Shown here: positions 10,457 through 18,618 of the stretch, piece by piece | How the letters are laid out: each line of letters opens with the position of its first letter | Position numbering within the stretch: position 1 is the stretch's first letter | NCBI RefSeq assembly: GCF_000003605.2 | Contig: NW_003144289.1 | Span: 335,129-362,856 of the forward strand | Reading direction: 5' to 3' | DNA length: 27,728 nucleotides | Source of the DNA: Saccoglossus kowalevskii | Taxonomy: Eukaryota; Hemichordata; Enteropneusta; Harrimaniidae | Notes under the pieces: generated by a model | Told to the model about the DNA's origin: nothing | The model's database searches: none | What the model saw: the letters and a program-made list of their open reading frames with translations, nothing else | Program-made: the position numbers and the translations under genes

Positions 10457-10726
10457 TTAAAGGGCGGTGGTCGTCGCGCTATACATGAGCGAGATATGGA
10501 TCTCAGATGACGATTTTGACTGTTGCGCAGACTAACGAGTACAAACTGATAACGTCACTAAGCTTTAACTACAAATGTATGTAATTTCTTAGGTGGAGTC
10601 ATAGACGTTACTTAGTGCACCAGGTCAAATCTCGTGCTAGTGATTTCCATTAGAAGAGCGCATTGGCTTGTGGGCAAATTAATGTTTATCAACACAAATG
10701 TCGCACGTGCGCGGCGCGACGATGAC
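10457..10726. mobile_element. TIR element family 1, copy 2 (right end lost)
   Basis: This is homologous to 6842-7142 in the same orientation. The left end TTAAAGGGCGGTGGTCGTCG is better preserved than in copy 1. The interior shares GACTGTTGCGCAGA, GTGATTTCCATTAGAAGAGC and AACACAAATGTCGCAC. At the right end GCGCGACGA is kept but the CCGCCCTTTAA terminus is gone. It has no coding capacity and is an immobile relic. Confidence 0.75.
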
Positions 10727-10788
10727 AAAAACAATCTATTTGATGGCGTTTACTTTAGGTTAAACGAGGATAAGTCTAATTGATCAAA

Positions 10789-11004
10789 TTACGTCAAAGT
10801 TGCAGTAGGAACTCCCTTGGAAAATGCAACAGCGAAAACGCCAGAAAACGATTGTCTGCTATAATAAGTAGGTTGCCATGCACCTCTTGTTGTATATTTT
10901 TGAAATGATTCTATATGCATGGAAAGACATCTTTCTGTAATTCCTGTCAAAAGGCCGTGGACAGTACGACCTGATCCCTTTACGGAAGTATCCAACAAGT
11001 CCAT
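10789..11004 (-). CDS. Unrecognised 71-residue ORF
   Basis: I do not recognise this protein. It starts at an ATG preceded by CTC and ends at TAA. The composition is balanced, with Ser, Thr, Gly and Tyr, and is less biased than the AT-driven chance frames around it. There is no signal peptide, membrane span or clear domain. A full CRE palindrome TGACGTCA lies at 11023-11030, within about 20 bases upstream of the ATG. That is too close for a normal promoter with a long leader but is worth noting. It might be a small gene, one exon of a larger gene, or a chance frame. Confidence 0.2.
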   Translation of the reverse strand: MDLLDTSVKGSGRTVHGLLTGITERCLSMHIESFQKYTTRGAWQPTYYSRQSFSGVFAVAFSKGVPTATLT

Positions 11005-11593
11005 GAGGAATATCTACTTCAGTGACGTCATATTGTCACATTACGTGCGGTAATGATAAAATCCCAATACTTTAAGGACACCAAATTAAATTACTAACAT
11101 ACAATCACAAAGACTGAAAACCGAAATAAAAAGAGCAACATTTTTGTATGGACCCTCAGCTAGTGTCTGATAAAAAGTTTGACAACAATATATGCCGTTT
11201 TAATTAAAATGCGAAAGGTAATTGGAAAGGTACGAGGGTGTCGCTGTAGTACACAATGGGTCACGTTGTTAAAGGGGAAACTTCCAAGCCCAGGGATTGC
11301 ACCAAAGAATCATAGGACACTACTGTTTATGTTGTTTACAAAGTTAATCTATCTTTTGTTATCTATTGTCATTTTAATCCAGCAACGGCTGCTGGAAATG
11401 GACCTTGCAAATCAACAAAATATCTGATCTGATTTCAAACCTACAAAACGCTATTACCGGTCGGGAAATCAACAACAAATATATTTTCAACTTCAGTTAT
11501 GATGAAAACAAAAGAAAGATTAAAGGTGGCAACAACAAACATTTCCCACGTAATTCCTGGTGCAATCCTAGAATTGGGAGTTCTCATTTGTAT
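11005..11593. other. Non-coding stretch
   Basis: No gene is supported. The 82-83 codon frames at 11179-11427 and 11405-11656 have no recognisable motif and the second runs through a palindrome. Confidence 0.35.
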
Positions 11594-11628
11594 CTCAAAC
11601 AACTAATAACGTTTATTAGTTGTCTGAG
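11594..11628. repeat. Loop-less 35-bp palindrome
   Basis: CTCAAACAACTAATAAC (11594-11610) is followed immediately by its near-perfect inverse at 11611-11628, with one mismatch and one inserted T. With almost no loop it could extrude as a cruciform. No target duplication was seen. Confidence 0.65.
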
Positions 11629-11682
11629 GTTGAATCAAGGTTTATATACAAGGTAGAATTTGGTACTTCGTACAAACAAGCT

Positions 11683-11790
11683 GCGCTCTGATTGATCCGA
11701 AAAAAGCCATCAGCAAACAAGCTGCTATCTGATTGGTCCGAAAAAAAGCCATCAGCAAACAAGCTGCTCTCTGATTGGTCTGATCGCCAA
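11683..11790 (+). repeat. Three-copy tandem repeat, unit about 42 bp
   Basis: Three units share CAAGCTGCKMTCTGATTGRTC. Units 1 and 2 continue with CCGAAAAAA, GCCATC and AGCAAA. Unit 3 breaks off at TGATCGCCA. Each unit carries GATTGG or GATTGA, an inverted CCAAT-box core. Minus-strand frames over the array show the repeat as a peptide echo and are not called as genes. Confidence 0.75.
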
Positions 11791-12265
11791 TCAGGTACAA
11801 TCTTGTTAATAGCTTCGCGTTGACTCTCGCATTGAGGCTGTCTGATATGAAGCAGGGTAGTACTCTCGGATATAAAATTCCTTTTTGTATGCACATAATA
11901 CTAGTATTGAGAGAATGATTGTCAGAATGACTGGGTTTAGGTGGCCTTCTTTTTCAGTAGTAGACAATACAAGTGAAACACGTTGAGGTCTTCTACACCC
12001 GGTCTGTATAGGCAGTCGCACCTATTCACGTTCTGTGCACATACTGCACAGTGACTGATTGGCAAGAACTGACCGGGCGTGCGCTGTTCTTGTTATTAAA
12101 TATACTCTAATGTGTCGCTGTTAATAAAATAATGTATGGGCAAAGTTGTGCTGATCAGTGAGTGACACTTGTTACTCACATGATGTTGGTTGGCAAAAAT
12201 GCTCACATAAGACGTCAGAGCGCGACGGCTTACATCACCTTTTTGGGACCGAAAGATATTGGCTA
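11791..12265. other. Non-coding stretch
   Basis: Nothing supportable was found. It precedes the left edge of duplicated unit A. Confidence 0.4.
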
Positions 12266-12313
12266 AATTGCGTCAGAACAAAAAGGTTCGAATCCACGAG
12301 GTGTACTAAGTAT

Positions 12314-12413
12314 AGGTTATAAAATTACACGCCCTTTATACATGGTTTTGAAGTCACGAGAGCGGAGCGCGAGTGAATTCAAAATCATGTATAAAGAGCG
12401 TGTCATTTTATAA
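12314..12413. mobile_element. 100-bp palindromic element, private to unit A
   Basis: GGTTATAAAATTACACGCCC at the left edge is mirrored by GAGCGTGTCATTTTATAACC at the right. The pairing continues inward over TTTATACATG and its complement, giving arms of about 38 bp around a GC-rich centre. The equivalent position in unit B lacks it, so it arrived after the duplication or was lost from B. No clear target duplication was seen. Confidence 0.7.
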
Positions 12414-12417
12414 CCGG

Positions 12418-12550
12418 CTTCTAGCATGGCAACAATTTGCAACAATTTATTCAATTTTATTTTTTGTTTTGCGCGGTACTGATCACTTCTAACGTGGCAA
12501 CAATTTGGAACAATTTATTCAATTTTATTTTTTTGTTTTGCGCTGTACAG
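12418..12550 (+). repeat. Two-copy tandem repeat, period 68 bp
   Basis: CTTCTARCRTGGCAACAATT followed by GCAACAATTTATTCAATTTT or GGAACAATTTATTCAATTTT, then a T-run and GTTTTGCGC, occurs at 12418-12482 and again at 12486-12550 with few differences. It lies within the insertion private to unit A, next to the palindromic element. Confidence 0.8.
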
Positions 12551-13917
12551 TCAATCAAGATCAGCTGACAAAGCCATGTTCTAACTAACTTCTATACAGA
12601 GAATATAAATCGTGAATCCGGCGATCTGATTGGTGGAGGGCGGATAGCCACGTTAGAATGCGGATCAGCTGTTGAGAACGTGATAAGGCGATCACATGTC
12701 GAAGGCGCGTTCTAACCCAAACACCACGATCCCGGCGCATGTCGCGTGAATTGCATGAAGATTTCGAGTAAAATGCTTTTACTTGAAAAATCAGGCGTCC
12801 TGATGAAATAGAATCAAACCATGAAGTAGCGTAGATTATTATTATTATTGTGGGTTCATTAGGTCAATGCCCGGTTTTTATTACACTTATAGTATGCGTT
12901 ATCTTGTCAACACAGACACGATGCGAACACTCGTTTCGTTCACCAGTATTTAAACCTGTGATTCGCACCAATCAAATTTGTGGAACATCGTTTTATACTA
13001 GTATGTTATCCACCGTTATTTCCCAATATTGCTGTCGATAGCATCCATGCCAGACAGCGTCACCCACTCTCAATATTTCGTCTTGCCCTAACAATAGTCG
13101 CTTGTGATCGCATACAATACACGATTTGCGTGCAACCTGCAAATTAATACACGAACTTTAACACGTGTTTTCTTTTTTATTCCACGTTTTTATTCCATAT
13201 TCTTCTAATACAACCTCGCACAACATAAAGAATGATTCCGTCTGCTCCATTTATTTATCAGATAGGCGCATGTCTGTATTTCATGCTACGTACTACGCCG
13301 GGTGAAAGACCGGCTATGCAAATCAGACAAAGTTCACTCAAGGGGTCGCGTTCTGATTACCCGTTGTGCTTGTTAAGACGTGAAATAATTTCATTGCCGA
13401 GTTAGCTTAGTCACCGCGAAGAATGCTAAGGTGATATTTTTGTACCATCATGGCTGTCTTGAATTATCTAGTGAACGTTCTAGAATGTCCGTAGATATAT
13501 GCTGTAATCGGGTTTTTGTATTGTATAGTTGTTGGATGTTGCGACAAATTGAATACATATTAACTAAGCTGCGCGTATCCATAACAACGATTTGATTGGC
13601 CAAAACCTCCAATTTGCAACAGCCGTGATACAAATTAGTTGAATCATAGCCATTTGATTTGATATTTAGGGCACTTGCATGATTTAAGTAGTGAATAACC
13701 TATTTCACAGTACAGTGAACTCACAATAGTAATTAAGATCCGAAGTCTGATTATTGTCCAGTAACGGATACTACTCGTATGGTGATGAAATAATGGTACA
13801 TGTACATACAGAGAACAACGCTACGTGAATTTGGTTTTATCGTGATGTGACACAGAATTTAACCCCAATATAAGATTATATTTACCGTTATTGTATAAAA
13901 CACCATCGCCGTGACAG
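12551..13917. other. Duplicated non-coding sequence downstream of the unit A gene
   Basis: From about 12660 this stretch aligns with unit B but keeps no open frame across both copies. It contains a short ATT microsatellite at 12836-12848, which is also present in B. It lies 3' of the minus-strand CBM21 gene, and no consensus polyadenylation signal was found close to the stop codon. Confidence 0.5.
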
Positions 13918-14583
13918 CTAATACATGAAGTGATGCCACCATTTGTCGCTTTCCACGTGGTTTGGATTCAGGTCTTTAATTAAACACTCGAAACCGTAGT
14001 TTTGTCCATTATTATTGTCCCATATAGTCTGGCCGTTTACTTCGTAGCAGATGGCGAACTCTAGATGAGAGCCGACGCCAAAATCCTTTGGTATTGGTAG
14101 TACGAAGGCAAATCGTTCCGTCACCGGTGGCTTCGTATCTTCCGTCTTTTCTTTGCACTCCGTCAGATTGGCGCTCAGCGTCTCAGGGCAACTCGTTTTC
14201 TCTGGAATAGGTTTGTTATAGGGTACATAGTCGGCAATAATGTCGTCACTTGTGCGCCAGTTATTTCGCGTGTATCGAATCTTGACTGTTTTTGAGAACC
14301 CGATGTTCGCCACCCTTACCATGCCGCTGATTTCGCGATTGGTGCATTTGACGTCTTCCAGCAATAGGTATTGACTCAGTACTAGTTGATCGATCGTGTC
14401 GTCGCTCTGCTTTTCACTACTCGGTAATTCGAATGTGGCAGATATATTTTTAAGTGGTGGCATACGTCTGTTATCGGGAACGATTCCCAAAGTCTCATAA
14501 ACATCGTTTTTCGGCTGAAAGCCGTCACGGGCCATCTGCTCGACCAAACTGGCTTCAAAATCAAGTCCGATTTCAAAATCCAT
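13918..14583 (-). CDS. CBM21 glycogen-binding protein, PPP1R3-like (copy A, intact)
   Basis: A 221-residue, single-exon protein with a carbohydrate-binding module family 21 domain (about residues 69-204). This is the glycogen-targeting domain of protein phosphatase 1 regulatory subunits 3. Visible hallmarks are SGMVRVANIGFSKTVKIRYT followed by RNNW (85-109), FAFVLPIPKDF (158-168), LEFAICYEVNG (174-184) and WDNNNGQNYGFEC (188-200). By family analogy it should bind glycogen and bring partner enzymes to it in the cytoplasm. The chosen start is an ATG in GCCATGG, a strong Kozak context; upstream codons in the frame lack ATG. The N-terminal 68 residues carry VYETLGIVPDNRRMPP (28-43), shared with the paralogues, but no clear RVxF PP1-docking motif. 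No signal peptide or membrane span is present. The tail is short and aromatic (WWHHFMY). PP1 partnership is therefore uncertain; glycogen binding is well supported. Confidence 0.9.
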   Translation of the reverse strand: MDFEIGLDFEASLVEQMARDGFQPKNDVYETLGIVPDNRRMPPLKNISATFELPSSEKQSDDTIDQLVLSQYLLLEDVKCTNREISGMVRVANIGFSKTVKIRYTRNNWRTSDDIIADYVPYNKPIPEKTSCPETLSANLTECKEKTEDTKPPVTERFAFVLPIPKDFGVGSHLEFAICYEVNGQTIWDNNNGQNYGFECLIKDLNPNHVESDKWWHHFMY

Positions 14584-14678
14584 GGCAAACAATTACTGCA
14601 TACGTCACCTTGTAACAACGATGAACTGAGAAGTGGCGAAGCCCGTGACAAACTGGTTCTAGGTGCAATGCGTTGATA

Positions 14679-14709
14679 TTACGTCACTGAACACGTGATT
14701 TCACCGCCC
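14679..14709. promoter_or_regulatory. Candidate proximal promoter motifs of copy A
   Basis: About 100 bases upstream of the copy A ATG lie a CRE-like TTACGTCA (14679-14686), a palindromic E-box CACGTG (14692-14697) and a GC/CACCC-type CACCGCCC (14702-14709). In unit B the CRE-like site is kept (26467-26474) but the E-box reads CACGGG. Function is inferred from motif identity only. Confidence 0.35.
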
Positions 14710-15067
14710 ACTCGATTTCATTGCAGAGAAGTGTGCGTTATAAGTGCACTACTAAATTTACTATAGTATAAACCCCATTCACAAAGGTTATTGATATTAT
14801 ATTTTCCTAATACAGTGGACTCTAAATTCATTGAACCTCGTTGATAAAATATTATCATTGATATCATTGTATTTTCCCAATACAGTGGATGGCTAAAATT
14901 AACTTTTTTAAGTTCTTCGTCGTAATTATCCAATCACGTTATTTAGTGGTGAATTGTCGTCACGGGGACACGAGCGTACTAGTATTGCAACATGCAGACG
15001 GTGTGTATAGACTTTAGCATGCACCTTGACATGTATAATCACGCATTGACGCGTGTACATACTGGTA
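14710..15067. other. Upstream duplicated non-coding sequence, unit A
   Basis: This aligns with 26500-26880 of unit B. It holds short repeated words (TTGATATYATATTTTCC and CAATACAGTGGA appear twice, near 14790-14820 and 14860-14890). No gene is supported. Confidence 0.5.
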
Positions 15068-15289
15068 GCATTCACGTTAGAGATTTCGGCACGTCCCGAA
15101 ACTCGGCACCGAGTCAGCACGTGCCGAAACGTGTTCGTGAAAAAAAAATCGATCTCGGTCCAACTCAGCACGTGCCGAGATTTGCTGCCTGCGTTTCCAT
15201 GTTCGTGTCAATTAATAAATCGAAGAGTGGGGGCGTGATTTCGGCACGAGCCGAGTGGGTCTCAAGTGGGTACCGACTAACGTGAACGC
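15068..15289. mobile_element. TIR element rich in CGGCACGTGCCG palindromes, private to unit A
   Basis: The ends GCATTCACGTTAG (15068-15080) and CTAACGTGAACGC (15277-15289) are inverted at 12 of 13 positions. Inside are several TCGGCACG / CGTGCCGA words, including CTCGGCACCGAG and two copies of CAGCACGTGCCGA. The corresponding place in unit B has no such block. There is no intact coding frame of note. No clear target duplication was seen. Confidence 0.6.
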
Positions 15290-15545
15290 AACTGATGTAA
15301 TCCCTCTGCAAACACAAATGAGTAAACATTTCGGAACTTGCCGTACGTAGCAAGTGTCTAGTAATATAGCTTGATAGCTCTAGTTGTCGTCATGACAACT
15401 GTGATGATTGCCGTATTCCATTGACAGCGCACCGTTCATGGTACGTGTGTGTCGTATCAATATGGAAGCCATTCGGGAAATTAAAATAAAAAATAAATAA
15501 AATATTGTTATCGTATTAATAAATAAAATGTCTCATTATATGTCA

Positions 15546-16217
15546 TTAATTAAAAATACTTTCGTTTTTTTTTAATATATGGGTGAATTACGCCAAGAAG
15601 TTCCGTTTTGACGCGTACGTTTTTATGTCTGTTTTGGTGTCCCCCATGTGTACGTTCGTGTGTGTATGTGTGTTTCTTTTTCGTTTAGCTCAATGGTACT
15701 GGCCAAGATTAGTTAATTGGCGGATGTGACGGGCCTGGTTGGTCGTGATAACAAGATAACAGCGGGGTTCGTTTGGGGGCTCGTCAACAAATACGTCTCC
15801 GACAATATGTCGAGTATGCTTCTCGAATTGAATGTATGAAAAATAAATTGAAAGATCCCGCAAAAAAATGTATGTTCCCTGAAATATATCCGCTCAGTGC
15901 AAAAATTGGTGTCCGACAACATTGTGCCAGCCATTTTGCAGAAGCAATGACAACAATTACCATGTCATTTTGATTATTTCATGTTAGAAGCGGTGAATGA
16001 AAGTTTCGGTCGCCATTTACCACCCCGACTTTTCGGCAACGGATTTTAGCCAAAGGTTTATTTATAACTATTTAATCTTGCGTGACTCGCACGTTGCATG
16101 TACGGTGTATCTATATTGATTTACTCATAACTTTGTGTATTTTTATTTAGATTTTTTACAAATAACTGGCATATTGCAAGTATGTATTTATTATATTTAT
16201 TTATTTACTAACAAACC
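15546..16217. other. Non-coding stretch right of unit A
   Basis: An A/T-rich low-complexity segment covers 15480-15580. Short overlapping frames on both strands at 15713-15973 have no recognisable motif. Nothing else was found. Confidence 0.4.
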
Positions 16218-16277
16218 TACGTTACAAGCACGATATGGCACAGTACATAAATATAAATACATCGTGCTTGTAACGTA
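16218..16277. repeat. 17-bp perfect inverted repeat
   Basis: TACGTTACAAGCACGAT (16218-16234) is repeated inversely at 16261-16277, spaced by 26 bases. A partial third echo, GTCGCACTTGTAAC, lies near 16305-16319. The element type is unknown. Confidence 0.6.
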
Positions 16278-17162
16278 CGGACTGTGAGTAAATGAATATA
16301 AATAGGTCGCACTTGTAACCTGTGGGTACAAAAGTGCATGAGCTCAATTCAGAGACACCATTTAGAACCTCAGAATGTCGTAACGCCAAATCGCAACAGG
16401 AATAAGAGCACCCATTTCCGTCTCCAAAAAAACAAAACAAAACATAAAATGTCAACACCTCGCAACCCGCTTCTCGGGCGTCATACATGGGCCGATTTCA
16501 TTAAAACTTCGTATTTACTTATATCATCCAATTCCATGCTGGGTTGTTGATTCCGTCAATTTTTTGGGAATAACTGACGGCCATGCTGGTTGTATTTGAA
16601 TTTGCAACATGGCCGTCAGACGGTCATTTGAAACAAATCGCGATCCGTAGTTAACTTCTCATAGACATAGACATATCTTTTTAGGTCTGTGGTTAACTAT
16701 TTTTTCAACGTTCGATCGTTTAGTTTATTTGCTATACAATGAATTACTGAAACACCTATTATAAAATTATCTATTTAATTTTTTAATGTACAAATATTTA
16801 AGATATCATCGCCTTGAATGCAGACTGTGTGCCCATGGAGGTACCTCCATGGTGTACCTGACCGTCGTCACGTGACCAAGAATACCACTATTTGGAATCA
16901 CTCTATTACATACACTACGACAAGAAAACAATCTTTCAAAAACTGGGAAATTATTTCAGGTAACAATATAAAATTATAACAGTCCTGAGTTGATACATTT
17001 GCCACAAGTTGAGCGAAGTTCTCCGTGTCTGTATTGTCATGTAAAAGATTCATGTAAAAAATAAATAAAAACACACTATTGCATCATTTTTGCGAAAATT
17101 TACTTTGATACTAGTACATCTTGAATTGTCAATGTATAATATTCCGTTTCACTGTCTCCGAG
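16278..17162. other. Non-coding stretch with two short palindromes
   Basis: An inverted pair CTGACGGCCATG / CATGGCCGTCAG spans about 16574-16620. A perfect 20-bp palindrome CCATGGAGGTACCTCCATGG lies at 16833-16852. The right end may be intron of the MULE-type gene, as TTCCGTTTCACTGTCTCCGAG at about 17142-17162 is a good pyrimidine tract plus AG acceptor. No exon was recognised upstream. Confidence 0.4.
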
Positions 17163-17684
17163 AGTTTTGGAGAGGGCATTTTGAACGGAAACGAAACCGT
17201 GCCAGCGGACGATGACTGTGGCAGAGAAGAGCTCCTGAACTACTTTGATTCCAGCTATGTGTCAGGTCCCTTCAGAAGAATTCAACCTCCGCCTGTATAT
17301 CCTGGTGGCGGTATCCCTCCTCTTAGATATCGCAGGATTCCTCCACTGTTTCCGCCATCATTGTGGAATGTTCATCAAGCAACACACAACAACGAAGACA
17401 GAACCAACAACCTGAGTGAAAGCTGGAATAATGCATTTCGTCAACTGCTTGGCTATAACCATCCATCTGTGTGGGCTGCAGTTGATGCAATCAGAAAAGA
17501 TGCAGCTCTTGTTTCAACTACTTTATACCAGATGTCCCGTGGAGTATCCCCAAGAAAACGCGTCAAAAGAGCGACAAAACAGCTACAAGAAAAACTTCAC
17601 AACTTATGCAAAGATTTTTCTGAAGGAAGAAAAGACATTCAACAATTTCTTGAAGCCGTGGGACATTGTGTCAAGTGGAAATAA
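17163..17684 (+). CDS. Probable terminal exon of a MULE-type transposase-derived protein
   Basis: The frame is open from about 17121 but has no ATG there. A good splice acceptor (pyrimidine tract then AG at 17161-17162) suggests the exon begins at 17163, giving about 173 residues to the TAA. It carries LLNYFDSSYVSGPFR, a Pro/Gly/Arg-rich linker, then LFPPSLWNVHQAT, DRTNNLSESWNNAFR and GYNHPSVWAAVDAIRKD, ending in a basic Lys/Arg-rich tail. The RTNNxxExW plus HPSxW pairing is, from recall of the family, the region C-terminal to the MULE transposase core in FLYWCH/MULE-type proteins. The catalytic DDE core is not in the window. An AATAAA lies at 17772-17777, about 90 bases past the stop. No stops interrupt the exon, so it may belong to a recent element or a domesticated gene. 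Confidence 0.65.
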   Translation, partial: SFGEGILNGNETVPADDDCGREELLNYFDSSYVSGPFRRIQPPPVYPGGGIPPLRYRRIPPLFPPSLWNVHQATHNNEDRTNNLSESWNNAFRQLLGYNHPSVWAAVDAIRKDAALVSTTLYQMSRGVSPRKRVKRATKQLQEKLHNLCKDFSEGRKDIQQFLEAVGHCVKWK

Positions 17685-17771
17685 TGGTGTGGGTTTAATT
17701 ACAGTGTGTGGTAGTTAAATAATAATCTTGTAGTTGAATAATTTAATGTGTTTCACATTTTGTAAATATTT

Positions 17772-17777
17772 AATAAA
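17772..17777 (+). terminator. Polyadenylation signal AATAAA
   Basis: The canonical hexamer lies 87 bases after the stop codon of the MULE-type exon, in a TAATAAATAATG context. The position is right for a 3' end. Confidence 0.5.
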
Positions 17778-18618
17778 TAATGAAAAATAAAAAAAATACT
17801 GTGTAATAATGCTTGATGTTTACTTTTGCCCTTTCCTGTCCATCAATCCACCAATCTATATCAAAGATTTAAAACTAAATGAACAAGACTTATCTTATGT
17901 AAAGATCAAAGGCATCCCTCAACAATATAGAATTAAACACTTAACAAAACACCAATGAATAGGCATTCAAGATCAAAGGTTGCCTATAAACGTAAGTGAT
18001 TGACACAAATTAACACTAGATGTTCACAACTAAGATCAAAGAATAACACAATGAGACAATAATATACTAGTAACATGTGTGACCATTTATGTCAATTCTG
18101 TGAATATAGTTATGAGAAACAAGTTAGTAAGTCTTCCGTATTCTGCAAAAGTATTTCCTAAAAGTGTTTTTTTCACTATGGGTTTTTTTTCCTAGGGTTT
18201 TTTTTCCTACACTCGGCACAGCCGCATCATAGGATTTTACAATGTCCACAGAGTTATTTTTGTCCGACTTCATTGAGACCCGTATCTAAAACCGTTAACG
18301 GTTTCACAGGCTGTAGTAAATATTATTTTCTGCTAAATGTGATTTGCCATATCTTATGGCAATATTGAAGATATTGTCACCATAGTAATATATGTGCTAA
18401 TGTATATACCGGAAGTCAACCAAGCTCCAACTCTGAACGATATTGAACAAAGACAATTGCGATGCTGAATCAGCGTAACGGCCGTTAACTGACAAGTTAC
18501 GTAACGTATAGCAATCATTAAAAAAGCCTTGTGAACGTGAACAAAACATTTAAATTAATAATTTTCAATTAACAGTACATGAGCTTGAAATATTTAGACA
18601 AAGTGATGCCATAACGAG
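17778..18618. other. Non-coding stretch between convergent genes
   Basis: It holds a 16-bp palindrome AAACCGTTAACGGTTT at 18289-18304, a short hairpin TTGCCATA/TATGGCAA at about 18342-18361, and two adjacent TTTTTTTTCCTA words near 18184-18210. No gene is supported. Confidence 0.45.

Larger units (their letters stand above)
12266..15545 (+). repeat. Segmental duplication unit A (pairs with 23984-27050)
   Basis: Starting at AATTGCGTCAGAACAAAAAG (12266), this block aligns in direct orientation with 23984 onward. The alignment includes the GTTGAGAACGTGATAAGGCG word (about 12671 and 24036), the GCATGTCTGTATTTCATGCT word (about 13268 and 25089), the whole CBM21 gene and its upstream region, and a TCCAYTGACAGCRCACC word near 15418 and 26941. 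Identity is highest in and around the gene and falls toward the edges. Private to unit A are an insertion of about 350 bp (12305-12650) and the element at 15068-15289. The edges are estimated by eye. Confidence 0.85.

Noticed and set aside
11616-11896. Minus-strand ORFs with repeated peptide units
   Set aside because: The peptide repeats come directly from the 42-bp DNA tandem array; two frames both show it, as expected of non-coding repeats.
12260-12295. tRNA-like A box (TGGCTAAATTG) and perfect B box (GGTTCGAATCC) in unit A
   Set aside because: The boxes are only about 25 bases apart, too close for a tRNA. No stems pair, and the matching place in unit B reads GGAGTGAATCA.
14992-15285. 97-codon plus-strand ORF
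   Set aside because: It lies across the TIR element at 15068-15289 and is absent from unit B.
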